The notes below the pieces were generated by a model. It saw only the letters and a list, made by a program, of their open reading frames with translations. It ran no database searches and was not told the origin of the DNA. Positions 1 to 6,576 of a DNA stretch of 12,314 nt are shown piece by piece. A program made the translations under genes and the position numbers. Within the stretch, counting starts at the first letter, position 1; every line of letters begins with the position of its first letter. This stretch comes from an uncultured Lachnospiraceae bacterium (lineage in GTDB: Bacteria; Bacillota; Clostridia; Lachnospirales; Lachnospiraceae): the NCBI GenBank assembly GCA_946413945.1, contig CAMKMR010000022.1:1-12314 (forward strand), given 5' to 3'.

Positions 1-1
1 A

Positions 2-658
2 GCTGCCCTTCGTATTAAGGATGAAATTGGTGCAGAAGTAACAGTAGTAACAATGGGTCTTCCAAAGGCAGAGGAAGTTCTTCGTGAAGCAATTGCAATG
101 GGTGCTGACAAGGGAATCCTTGTAACAGACCGTGTTCTTGGTGGAGCTGATACATGGGCTACATCTCAGACACTTGCAGGTGCTATCAGAAATCTTGACT
201 ATGATCTTATCATCACAGGTCGTCAGGCTATCGATGGTGATACAGCTCAGGTTGGACCTCAGCTTTCAGAGCACCTTAACATTCCTGTTATTTCATATGC
301 AGAGGATATTAAGATCGATGGCGATTCAGTAATCGTTAAGCGTCAGTTCGATGACAGATATATGAATTTAAAGGCTAAGATGCCTTGCCTTATTACAGCT
401 CTTTCAGAATTAAATGTTCCACGTTACATGACACCAGGTGGAATATTCGATGCTTATGCAGCTGATATTACAGTTTGGGGCAGAGATAACTTAAAGGATA
501 CTCTTGATTCTAACCTTGGTCTTAAGGGATCACCAACACAGATCGCTAAGGCATCAGATAAGGTAAGAAAAGGTGCTGGAGAAAAGGTTACACTTGATAG
601 CCCTGAAGAGTCTGCAAATTACATCGTTTCTAAATTACAGGAAAAGTTCGTAATATAA
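2..658 (+). CDS. etfB: Electron transfer flavoprotein beta subunit, 5' end missing
   Basis: EtfB forms a cytoplasmic heterodimer with EtfA that carries electrons to or from acyl-CoA dehydrogenases. In butyrate-forming clostridia the partner is butyryl-CoA dehydrogenase, and the complex can be flavin-bifurcating. The frame is open from base 2, so 218 residues are visible and roughly 40 N-terminal residues of a typical 260-residue EtfB lie outside the window. Diagnostic segments are the nucleotide-binding stretch IDGDTAQVGPQ (about bases 230-262) and VPRYMTPGGI (about bases 416-445), which resemble clostridial EtfB. An ATG at base 53 is internal, because homologous sequence (ALRIKDEIGAEVTVVTMG) continues upstream of it. 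etfA starts 21 bases downstream, so the two are surely cotranscribed. The dehydrogenase gene bcd is expected upstream but cannot be seen. Arginine is often CGT, as in strongly expressed genes. Identification is firm; the bifurcating status is inference. Confidence 0.95.
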   Translation, partial: AALRIKDEIGAEVTVVTMGLPKAEEVLREAIAMGADKGILVTDRVLGGADTWATSQTLAGAIRNLDYDLIITGRQAIDGDTAQVGPQLSEHLNIPVISYAEDIKIDGDSVIVKRQFDDRYMNLKAKMPCLITALSELNVPRYMTPGGIFDAYAADITVWGRDNLKDTLDSNLGLKGSPTQIAKASDKVRKGAGEKVTLDSPEESANYIVSKLQEKFVI

Positions 659-679
659 TTTGAAGGAGGGTAACTTAAA

Positions 680-1732
680 ATGGCATTAGAAGATTACAAG
701 GGCGTTTATATATTTGCCCAGCAGGTTGATAATGAAATTAGTAATATAGCATTCGAGTTACTTGGTAAAGGTAAAGACCTTGCAGAAGCTCTTAACACAG
801 AACTTACAGCAGTTTTAGTTGGTTCAAATGTTAAGGATCTTGCAGACAGCCTTGCTGAGTACGGAGCAGATAAGGTAATCGTTGTTGATGATCCAGAACT
901 TAAGGATTACAGAACAGAGCCTTATACACATGCACTTGCATCAGTTATTGAGAAATATAAGCCAGATGTATTCCTTATCGGAGCTACAGCAATCGGTCGT
1001 GACCTCGGTCCTCGTGTTTGTGCTCGTATCCATACAGGTCTTACAGCTGACTGTACATCACTTGAGATCGGTGATTTCCCACTCGTAGCAATCCCAGGCA
1101 AAGAGCAGAAGCACAATCAGCTTCTTATGACTCGTCCTGCATTCGGTGGTAACACGATCGCTACAATCGCTTGTCCTGATTTCCGCCCACAGATGGCAAC
1201 AGTTCGTCCAGGTGTTATGCAGAAGAAGGCAAAGGTTGCTGGTGCTAAGGCAGTTGTTGAAGAGTTCAATCCAGGATTTACACCTGATAACAAGTACGTT
1301 GAGATCCTTGACATCGTTAAGGAAGTTTCAGACGTAGTTGATATCCAGGACGCAAAGGTTCTTGTAGCCGGTGGACGTGGTGTTGGATCAGCTGAGAACT
1401 TTGCTATCCTTGAGGAGCTTGCAAAGGCTCTTGATGGTGAAGTAGCTTGCTCACGTGCAGTTGTTGATTCAGGCTGGAAGCCAAAGGAACTTCAGGTTGG
1501 TCAGACAGGTAAGACTGTTCGTCCACACCTTTATTTCGCAATTGGTATTTCAGGTGCTATCCAGCATGTAGCTGGTATGGAAGAGTCTGATATCATCATC
1601 GCTATCAATAAGGATGAGACAGCTCCAATCTTTGATGTTGCAGATTACGGTATTGTTGGTGATTTAAATAAGATCGTTCCAGAACTTACAAAACAGATCA
1701 TCGCTGCTAAGGCTGCTAAGTCAGAGAACTAA
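680..1732 (+). CDS. etfA: Electron transfer flavoprotein alpha subunit
   Basis: EtfA is the larger Etf subunit and holds the mobile FAD that shuttles electrons between EtfB and the dehydrogenase. At 350 residues it is within the clostridial range. The N-terminal Etf domain covers about residues 6-190. The C-terminal FAD domain follows, with GGRGVGS (231-237), SRAVVDSGW (258-266), GQTGK (274-278), GISGAIQH (289-296) and ADYGIVGDL (321-329); these are the canonical FAD contacts. The start is supported by an excellent Shine-Dalgarno AAGGAGGG at 663-670, nine bases before ATG. It follows etfB by 21 bases and is closed by a strong terminator at 1760-1796, so it is the last gene of its operon. Codon use matches etfB. 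No missing key residue is seen. Bifurcating versus non-bifurcating behaviour cannot be settled without alignment, though the clostridial setting favours the bifurcating type. Confidence 0.97.
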   Translation: MALEDYKGVYIFAQQVDNEISNIAFELLGKGKDLAEALNTELTAVLVGSNVKDLADSLAEYGADKVIVVDDPELKDYRTEPYTHALASVIEKYKPDVFLIGATAIGRDLGPRVCARIHTGLTADCTSLEIGDFPLVAIPGKEQKHNQLLMTRPAFGGNTIATIACPDFRPQMATVRPGVMQKKAKVAGAKAVVEEFNPGFTPDNKYVEILDIVKEVSDVVDIQDAKVLVAGGRGVGSAENFAILEELAKALDGEVACSRAVVDSGWKPKELQVGQTGKTVRPHLYFAIGISGAIQHVAGMEESDIIIAINKDETAPIFDVADYGIVGDLNKIVPELTKQIIAAKAAKSEN

Positions 1733-1759
1733 TTTTTGAAAAGATAATTTCTGATAAAA

Positions 1760-1796
1760 CCCTCTAGAGTATAATTGCTCTGGAGGGCTTTTTTTT
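1760..1796 (+). terminator. Intrinsic terminator after etfA
   Basis: A 10-bp stem pairs CCCTCTAGAG (1760-1769) with CTCTGGAGGG (1778-1787) with one wobble pair and an 8-base loop. Eight T residues (1789-1796) follow after one C. This closes the etfBA operon 27 bases after the etfA stop. Confidence 0.95.
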
Positions 1797-1823
1797 GCTT
1801 TTTTATCTCTGCTGTTATATAAT
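1795..1823 (+). promoter_or_regulatory. Sigma-A type promoter of mtnN-luxS
   Basis: A perfect -10 TATAAT (1818-1823) sits 17 bases after TTGCTT (1795-1800), a half-matching -35. The -35 overlaps the last T residues of the etfA terminator. Transcription would start near 1830. An odd-centred palindrome GTCAT-TTA-ATGAC (1836-1848) lies just inside the leader. The mtnN Shine-Dalgarno AGGAGA is at 1859-1864. Confidence 0.7.
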
Positions 1824-1872
1824 TAACAGGTTAAGGTCATTTAATGACTAATCAGAATAGGAGAATGTTTTT

Positions 1873-2565
1873 ATGATCGGTATTATCGGAGCAATGGATA
1901 AGGAAGTTGAAGAACTTAAGGGATTAATGAATGATGTAGAAGTTTTTGAAAAAGCTTCAATGAAGTTCTTGAACGGAAAAATGGAAGATAAAGATGTGGT
2001 TATCGTTAAGTCTGGTGTAGGCAAGGTTAATGCAGCTGCGGCAACTCAGCTTCTTATAGATAAATATGCTCCTGATATTATAGTAAATACGGGAATTGCA
2101 GGCAGTCTTGATGAAAAGATCAATATCGGAGATGTGGTTCTTTCAACTGATTCCCTGGAACATGATATGGATGTTACTGGTTTAGGTTATAAGAAGGGTG
2201 TTAACCCGGATATGGAAGAGTCTATCTTTGTGGCAGATGAAAAGATAAGAGAAATAGCAAAAAAAGCCTGCCTTAAGGTCAATCCTGATATTGAAGTATT
2301 TGAAGGAAGGGTTGTAAGTGGGGATCAGTTTATTTCAGAAAGAAGCCAGAAAGAAGCTATAAAAAAAGAGTTTGACGGACTCTGTACCGAGATGGAAGGT
2401 GCAAGTATAGCACATGTATGTTATCTGAATAAGGTTCCATTTTTAATTATCAGAGCTATATCTGACAAGGCTGATGATTCTGCCCATGAGGATTATCCTT
2501 CATTCCAGAAAAAAGCAATAAAGCATAGCGTTAATCTGGTTAGGGAAATGATAAAAAATATTTAA
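1873..2565 (+). CDS. mtnN: 5'-methylthioadenosine/S-adenosylhomocysteine nucleosidase
   Basis: MtnN (Pfs) removes adenine from S-adenosylhomocysteine, methylthioadenosine and 5'-deoxyadenosine in the cytoplasm. This relieves product inhibition of methyltransferases and radical-SAM enzymes. The 230-residue length is normal. Visible family features are the start MIGIIGAMDKEVEEL with the catalytic Glu at residue 11 (Glu12 of the E. coli enzyme), SGVGKVNAA (47-55), NTGIAG (72-77), SGDQF (149-153), EMEGASIAHVC (173-183) with the ribose-binding Glu at 175, and RAISDKAD (194-201) with the proton-donor Asp at 198. The ATG has AGGAGA eight bases upstream. luxS begins 18 bases after the stop, so substrate and product enzymes are made together: MtnN supplies S-ribosylhomocysteine to LuxS. 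All catalytic residues are present and the call is firm. Confidence 0.97.
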   Translation: MIGIIGAMDKEVEELKGLMNDVEVFEKASMKFLNGKMEDKDVVIVKSGVGKVNAAAATQLLIDKYAPDIIVNTGIAGSLDEKINIGDVVLSTDSLEHDMDVTGLGYKKGVNPDMEESIFVADEKIREIAKKACLKVNPDIEVFEGRVVSGDQFISERSQKEAIKKEFDGLCTEMEGASIAHVCYLNKVPFLIIRAISDKADDSAHEDYPSFQKKAIKHSVNLVREMIKNI

Positions 2566-2583
2566 AAAGGAGCAGCAAAAAAG

Positions 2584-3060
2584 ATGGAAAAAATTGCAAG
2601 TTTTACTGTTGATCATCTTAAACTTAAAACCGGATTATATGTCTCTAGAAAAGATAAGGTTGGGGATGCAACTATCACGACCTTTGATCTTAGGATGACC
2701 AGACCGAATTTTGAACCGGTCATGAATACTGCGGAAATCCATACGCTGGAACATCTGGGTGCTACTTTTCTTAGAAATGATCCTGAATGGAAGGATAAGG
2801 TCATATATTTTGGACCAATGGGATGCAGAACCGGTTTTTATATGCTTTTAAGCGGAGATCTTTCGTCAAAGGATGTGCTTGATCTTACAAGAAGGCTTTT
2901 TAAGTTCTGTGCTGAATTTGAGGGAGATGTGCCTGGACAGGCTGCAAAAGATTGTGGTAATTATCTGGATATGAATCTTGATATGGCAAAATATAGAGCA
3001 GTGAATTACCTTAATGTGCTAATGGATATTACTGAAGACAGATTATCCTATCAGGACTGA
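2584..3060 (+). CDS. luxS: S-ribosylhomocysteine lyase (AI-2 synthesis)
   Basis: LuxS is a homodimeric metalloenzyme that splits S-ribosylhomocysteine into homocysteine and DPD, the precursor of the AI-2 signal. It is 158 residues, the usual length. The metal ligands are visible as HTLEH (His53 and His57) and Cys124 in DCGNY. The catalytic cysteine is Cys81 in GPMGCRTGFY. The N-terminal substrate-binding part FDLRMTRPN (34-42) is also intact. AAGGAG at 2567-2572 lies 11 bases before the ATG, a little long but workable. The gene is second in the mtnN-luxS unit and completes the SAH recycling pathway to homocysteine. No AI-2 receptor or uptake gene is near, so a metabolic role is certain while quorum signalling by this strain is only possible. 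Downstream is an inverted repeat (3091-3135) that may end the transcript. Confidence 0.98.
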   Translation: MEKIASFTVDHLKLKTGLYVSRKDKVGDATITTFDLRMTRPNFEPVMNTAEIHTLEHLGATFLRNDPEWKDKVIYFGPMGCRTGFYMLLSGDLSSKDVLDLTRRLFKFCAEFEGDVPGQAAKDCGNYLDMNLDMAKYRAVNYLNVLMDITEDRLSYQD

Positions 3061-3090
3061 TTGTTTTTAAGAGTGTCAAAAAAAGAATTA

Positions 3091-3135
3091 AAAGTCTAGG
3101 GAATGAGCCATTTATCGTTAAAAATTCTAGACTTT
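3091..3135 (+). repeat. Inverted repeat between luxS and tig, possible weak terminator
   Basis: Perfect 9-bp arms AAAGTCTAG (3091-3099) and CTAGACTTT (3127-3135) extend by two G-T wobbles and leave a loop of about 23 bases. Only a broken T run (CATTTTAAAA) follows, so it is a weak terminator at best. The right arm holds the probable -35 of the tig promoter, so it could also be an operator-like element. Confidence 0.55.
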
Positions 3136-3156
3136 CATTTTAAAATATGATATTAT
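3128..3156 (+). promoter_or_regulatory. Probable promoter of tig
   Basis: TAGACT (3128-3133, four of six matches to TTGACA), a 17-base spacer and TATTAT (3151-3156, five of six matches) fit a sigma-A promoter. The start would be near 3163, giving a leader of about 60 bases with a small hairpin. A second possible -10, TATGAT, is at 3146-3151. Confidence 0.5.
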
Positions 3157-3179
3157 GTTAGAACTAGTGCGTAAATGTT

Positions 3180-3202
3180 CAATGCAGCTAGAAAATGCAT
3201 TG
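3180..3202 (+). repeat. Small hairpin in the tig leader
   Basis: CAATGCA (3180-3186) and TGCATTG (3196-3202) are perfect 7-bp arms around a 9-base loop. The hairpin ends five bases before the tig Shine-Dalgarno AAGGAGG (3207-3213) and would leave it exposed. It may protect the transcript end or mark a regulatory site; function is unknown. Confidence 0.5.
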
Positions 3203-3223
3203 TTTTAAGGAGGAAATATTAAA

Positions 3224-4540
3224 ATGAGTTTTACAGTTGAGAAGTTAGAAGGCAGCATGGCTGAACTTACTATTACAGTACCAGCAGCAGATTTTGAATC
3301 AGCTATAAAGGATGCTTACCAGAAAAACAAGAACAGATTCCAGCTCAATGGTTTCCGTAAGGGTAAGGTTCCAATGGCTGTAGTAGAAAAAGTATACGGA
3401 ACAGAAGTATTCTTTGAAGATGCTGCTAATGACCTTATCAACAAGACATATCCAGAAGAGTCAGAGGCTTGCGAGCTTGATATCACATCAAGACCAGAAA
3501 TCTCTGTTGAGCAGATCGAAAAGGGTAAGGATTTCATTTACAAGGCTAAGGTTGCTATCAAGCCTGAATTTACTCTTGGAGAGTACAAGGGAATCGAAGT
3601 TGAAAAGCAGGATGTAACTGTAACAGACGAAGAAGTTGATGCTGAGATTAAAAAAGCTCAGAAGGAAAACGGACGTAAGGTAGATGTTACAGATAGAGCT
3701 GCACAGCTTGAAGACGAAGTTAAGATTGATTTCGAAGGATTTGTTGATGCTGAAGCTTTTGAAGGTGGTAAGGGTAAAGATTACAGCCTTAAGCTTGGAT
3801 CACACTCATTTATCGATACATTTGAAGATCAGATCGTTGGTAAGAACATTGGCGATGAGTTCGATGTAAATGTTACTTTCCCTGAAGATTATCAGGCTGA
3901 AAACCTTAAGGGTAAGCCAGCTGTATTCAAGGTAAAGCTTAACAAGATCACAGAGACAGTTCTTCCAGAGTTAAATGATGAATTCGCATCTGATGTTTCA
4001 GCATTTGATACATTTGAAGAGTACAAGCTTGATACAAGAAAGACTCTTGAGTTAAGAAAGAAAGATGCGGCAGAAAGAGCTAAAGAAGCAGCTGTTATCA
4101 ATAAGCTTGTAGAAGTAACAGAAATTGACATTCCAGAACCAATGATCGAGTTACAGCAGGAGAGAATCCTTGATGATTTCGATCAGAGACTTCGTTATCA
4201 GGGAGTTACACTTGAGCAGTACTTAAAGATGGCTAAGATCGAGAAGAGCGCTATGATGGAACAGGTTAAGCCTGAAGCTATCCAGAGAATTAAGTCAGCT
4301 CTTATCATTGAAGCTGTTGCTAAGGCAGAAGGTGTAGATGCTACTGATGAAGAAGTAGATGCAGAAGTTAAGAAAGTAGCTGATCAGTACCAGCTCGAGA
4401 TTGATAAGTTCAAGGAACTTGCAGGTGAGAAGGAAGTAGAAGCTATTAAGGAACAGGTTAAGAACCAGAAGGCAGTTAAGATCCTTGCAGAGAATGCAAA
4501 GGAAGTAGAAGCTGTTAAGAAAGAAGAGGCTGATAAATAA
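3224..4540 (+). CDS. tig: Trigger factor (ribosome-associated chaperone and prolyl isomerase)
   Basis: Trigger factor binds the ribosome at the peptide exit and shields new chains. It has 438 residues, the normal length. The N-terminal ribosome-binding domain carries the signature GFRKGKVP at residues 43-50. The FKBP-like isomerase domain spans about 150-245, including DEVKIDFEGFVD, GSHSFIDTFEDQIVG and FPEDYQAENLKGKPAVF. The C-terminal chaperone arms, rich in Glu and Lys, run from about 250 to the end (EVEAVKKEEADK). AAGGAGG lies 10 bases before ATG. Codon use is of the highly expressed type. It has its own probable promoter and heads a tig-clpP-clpX-engB cluster, an order common in Firmicutes. 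The stop codon is only five bases from a hairpin that covers the clpP ribosome binding site, which suggests tig translation may affect clpP. The assignment is secure. Confidence 0.97.
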   Translation: MSFTVEKLEGSMAELTITVPAADFESAIKDAYQKNKNRFQLNGFRKGKVPMAVVEKVYGTEVFFEDAANDLINKTYPEESEACELDITSRPEISVEQIEKGKDFIYKAKVAIKPEFTLGEYKGIEVEKQDVTVTDEEVDAEIKKAQKENGRKVDVTDRAAQLEDEVKIDFEGFVDAEAFEGGKGKDYSLKLGSHSFIDTFEDQIVGKNIGDEFDVNVTFPEDYQAENLKGKPAVFKVKLNKITETVLPELNDEFASDVSAFDTFEEYKLDTRKTLELRKKDAAERAKEAAVINKLVEVTEIDIPEPMIELQQERILDDFDQRLRYQGVTLEQYLKMAKIEKSAMMEQVKPEAIQRIKSALIIEAVAKAEGVDATDEEVDAEVKKVADQYQLEIDKFKELAGEKEVEAIKEQVKNQKAVKILAENAKEVEAVKKEEADK

Positions 4541-4543
4541 GTC

Positions 4544-4572
4544 AGACCTCGAATTTGAAAGTGAGGTTTTTT
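4544..4572 (+). promoter_or_regulatory. Hairpin covering the clpP ribosome binding site, followed by T6
   Basis: ACCTC (4546-4550) pairs with GAGGT (4563-4567), extended by G4545-T4568 and A4544-T4569; the loop is 12 bases. The right arm contains the GAGG of the clpP Shine-Dalgarno (4561-4566), and TTTTTT (4567-4572) follows, so the element looks like both a short terminator and a ribosome-binding-site lock. The left arm begins within six bases of the tig stop codon, so a terminating ribosome would melt it. Role inferred from sequence only. Confidence 0.55.
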
Positions 4573-4575
4573 GAT

Positions 4576-5160
4576 ATGGCATTAGTGCCTACAGTCATTG
4601 AAACAAGCAGCAGAGGAGAGAGAGCATATGATATATACTCGAGACTCCTTAAAGAAAGAATCATTTTCCTTGGAGATGAAGTAAATGACGTTACAGCAAG
4701 TCTTGTTGTAGCGCAGCTTCTTTTCCTTGAATCAGAGGATTCAACAAAGGATATTAATCTTTATATCAACAGTCCTGGAGGATCAGTTACTGCAGGAATG
4801 GCAATTTATGACACAATGAATTACATCAAGTGTGATGTATCAACTATCTGTGTCGGCATGGCAGCAAGTATGGGAGCATTCCTCCTTAGCGGTGGTGCAA
4901 AGGGTAAGAGATTTGCTCTTCCAAATGCAGAGATCATGATCCATCAGCCACTTGGCGGAATGCAGGGACAGGCAACTGATATGCAGATCGCAGCAGAACA
5001 TATTCAGCGTACAAAGCATAATCTTTATCAGATTATGGCAGATAATTGCGGCAAATCTTATGAAGAACTTGCTGCTGACTGCGAACGCGATAACTGGAAG
5101 ACTGCACAGGAAGCTATGGAATACGGACTTATTGATAAGGTTGTAACAAATAGAAAATAA
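4576..5160 (+). CDS. clpP: ATP-dependent Clp protease proteolytic subunit
   Basis: ClpP is a serine peptidase that forms a two-ring 14-mer and degrades proteins unfolded by ClpX or ClpC. From the ATG at 4576 it has 194 residues, the canonical length, beginning MALVPTVIETSSRGERAYDIYS, short enough to need no maturation beyond a few residues. The catalytic triad is Ser98 (GMAASMGAF), His123 (MIHQPLGG) and Asp172 (CERDNWK). The oligomer and cleft segments LYINSPGGSVTAGMAIYDTM (62-81) are intact. A TTG at 4555 in the same frame would add seven residues but has no ribosome binding site and lies in the hairpin loop, so it is rejected. GTGAGG at 4561-4566 serves the ATG with a nine-base spacer. It lies 35 bases after tig and is followed by a terminator-like hairpin before clpX, its unfoldase partner. 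Confidence 0.97.
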   Translation: MALVPTVIETSSRGERAYDIYSRLLKERIIFLGDEVNDVTASLVVAQLLFLESEDSTKDINLYINSPGGSVTAGMAIYDTMNYIKCDVSTICVGMAASMGAFLLSGGAKGKRFALPNAEIMIHQPLGGMQGQATDMQIAAEHIQRTKHNLYQIMADNCGKSYEELAADCERDNWKTAQEAMEYGLIDKVVTNRK

Positions 5161-5170
5161 TAATTTTATT

Positions 5171-5200
5171 AGAAGCCCGCAGATTTTTTGCGGGTTTCTT
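5171..5200 (+). terminator. Terminator-like hairpin between clpP and clpX
   Basis: AGAAGCCCGC (5171-5180) pairs with GCGGGTTTCT (5190-5199), one wobble, with a T-rich 9-base loop. The core GCCCGC/GCGGGT followed by TTTCTT resembles a Rho-independent terminator with an interrupted U tract. It probably separates or attenuates clpX transcription from clpP. Confidence 0.7.
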
Positions 5201-5214
5201 AAGTTGAAACAATA

Positions 5215-5220
5215 TATAAT
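5215..5220 (+). promoter_or_regulatory. Possible -10 element of a clpX promoter
   Basis: A perfect TATAAT at 5215-5220 lies 25 bases before the clpX ATG and just after the clpP terminator. No good -35 is found 16-18 bases upstream (GGGTTT region), so activity is uncertain. The leader would be about 18-20 bases and contains the clpX ribosome binding site GAGGG (5234-5238). Confidence 0.4.
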
Positions 5221-5244
5221 TTTTGTTAAAAATGAGGGTTTGAT

Positions 5245-6576
5245 ATGGCAGATCGTACACAGGAGAAGGAGAAACTTAGATGCTCCTTCTGTGGCAGAAC
5301 ACAGGATCAGGTTCGTAAGCTTATTGCTGGACCTGACGTATACATTTGTGATGAGTGTATTGCTCTTTGTGAAGATATAATCAAAGAAGAGGAAGAGATG
5401 GAAAAGTTCCAGGGCGATTTTAATCTTCCTACACCAAGAGAGATTAAAGAGTTCCTTGATGAGTATGTAATTGGACAGGATGAGGCTAAGAAGGTTCTTT
5501 CTGTTGCGGTTTATAATCATTATAAGAGGATTCTTTCGAATAAAGAAATTGATGATGTTGAATTACAGAAGTCAAATATTATCATGGCAGGTCCTACTGG
5601 TTCAGGCAAAACTTATCTCGCACAGACACTTGCTAAGATACTCAACGTACCATTTGCAATAGCTGATGCAACAACATTAACTGAAGCGGGTTATGTAGGT
5701 GAAGACGTTGAAAATATCCTTCTAAAGCTTTATCAGAATGCTGATGGGGATATTGAAAGAACTGAGAGAGGTATCATCTATATTGATGAGATCGATAAGA
5801 TTACAAAGAAATCTGAAAATGTATCTATCACCAGAGATGTATCAGGTGAAGGTGTACAGCAGGCTTTACTTAAGATCATAGAAGGTACTGTTGCTTCAGT
5901 TCCACCTCAGGGCGGACGTAAGCATCCACAACAGGAATTTATCCCGATTGATACAACTAATATCCTGTTTATCTGTGGCGGTGCATTTGAAGGGCTTGAT
6001 AGGATCATAGAGAATAGAATTGGTAAGAAATCCATCGGATTTAATGCTGATATTGAAGATAAGCGTGCTGGAAGAAACGAAGGCGAAATGCTTAAAAATG
6101 TTGAGCCTCAGGATTTTGTTAAGTATGGTATCATTCCGGAATTTGTTGGCCGTTTACCTATGGTGGTTACTCTTGATCAGCTGGATGAGGATACACTTAT
6201 CAATATCCTTACAAAACCTAGAAACTCAATTGTAAAACAGTATAAGAAGATGTTTGATATGGATAATGTAAAGCTAAGCTTTACAGATGATGCTCTTAGA
6301 GCAGTGGCACGTCTTGCTACTGAGAGAAAGACTGGAGCAAGAGGTCTTAGAGCGATAATGGAAAAGACAATGTTAAATGTTATGTATGAAATTCCATCTG
6401 ATACATCTATCAAAAAATGTAAGATTACAGAAGATACCATTTTAAATGGATCTGAGCCTGAAATTACAAGATCAAATCAGATTGATCCTTTGGAAGAAGC
6501 TAGGTTACAGGATGAACTTGATGAAGAAACAATGCTTCGTCAAGGAGAAGATGAAGATGAGGGTGAAACAGCGTAA
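5245..6576 (+). CDS. clpX: ATP-dependent Clp protease ATP-binding subunit ClpX
   Basis: ClpX is a hexameric AAA+ unfoldase that feeds tagged proteins into ClpP. It has 443 residues, slightly longer than average through an acidic tail. The N-terminal zinc-binding domain uses Cys13, Cys16, Cys35 and Cys38. The AAA+ module shows Walker A GPTGSGKT (116-123), pore loop GYVG (149-152), Walker B IIYIDEID (177-184), the RKH loop (225-227), the ClpP-docking loop IGF (264-266), the arginine finger in VGRLP (Arg303) and sensor 2 GARGLR (364-369). All functional loops are intact. The tail ends in EDEDEGETA. The ATG at 5245 follows GAGGG by six bases. The stop codon TAA shares its last A with the ATG of engB, so the two genes are translationally linked. 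lon, often found between these genes in clostridia, is absent here. Confidence 0.98.
   Translation: MADRTQEKEKLRCSFCGRTQDQVRKLIAGPDVYICDECIALCEDIIKEEEEMEKFQGDFNLPTPREIKEFLDEYVIGQDEAKKVLSVAVYNHYKRILSNKEIDDVELQKSNIIMAGPTGSGKTYLAQTLAKILNVPFAIADATTLTEAGYVGEDVENILLKLYQNADGDIERTERGIIYIDEIDKITKKSENVSITRDVSGEGVQQALLKIIEGTVASVPPQGGRKHPQQEFIPIDTTNILFICGGAFEGLDRIIENRIGKKSIGFNADIEDKRAGRNEGEMLKNVEPQDFVKYGIIPEFVGRLPMVVTLDQLDEDTLINILTKPRNSIVKQYKKMFDMDNVKLSFTDDALRAVARLATERKTGARGLRAIMEKTMLNVMYEIPSDTSIKKCKITEDTILNGSEPEITRSNQIDPLEEARLQDELDEETMLRQGEDEDEGETA

Noticed and set aside
4555..4575. Longer clpP start at a TTG, adding seven residues
   Set aside because: The TTG has no ribosome binding site and lies in the loop of the hairpin; the ATG at 4576 gives the canonical 194-residue ClpP with a Shine-Dalgarno at nine bases.
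4840..5520. 226-codon open frame on the minus strand across clpP and clpX
   Set aside because: It lies antisense to two certain genes, has a composition rich in Leu, Ile, Cys and Ser as expected for an antisense shadow, and shows no recognisable family.
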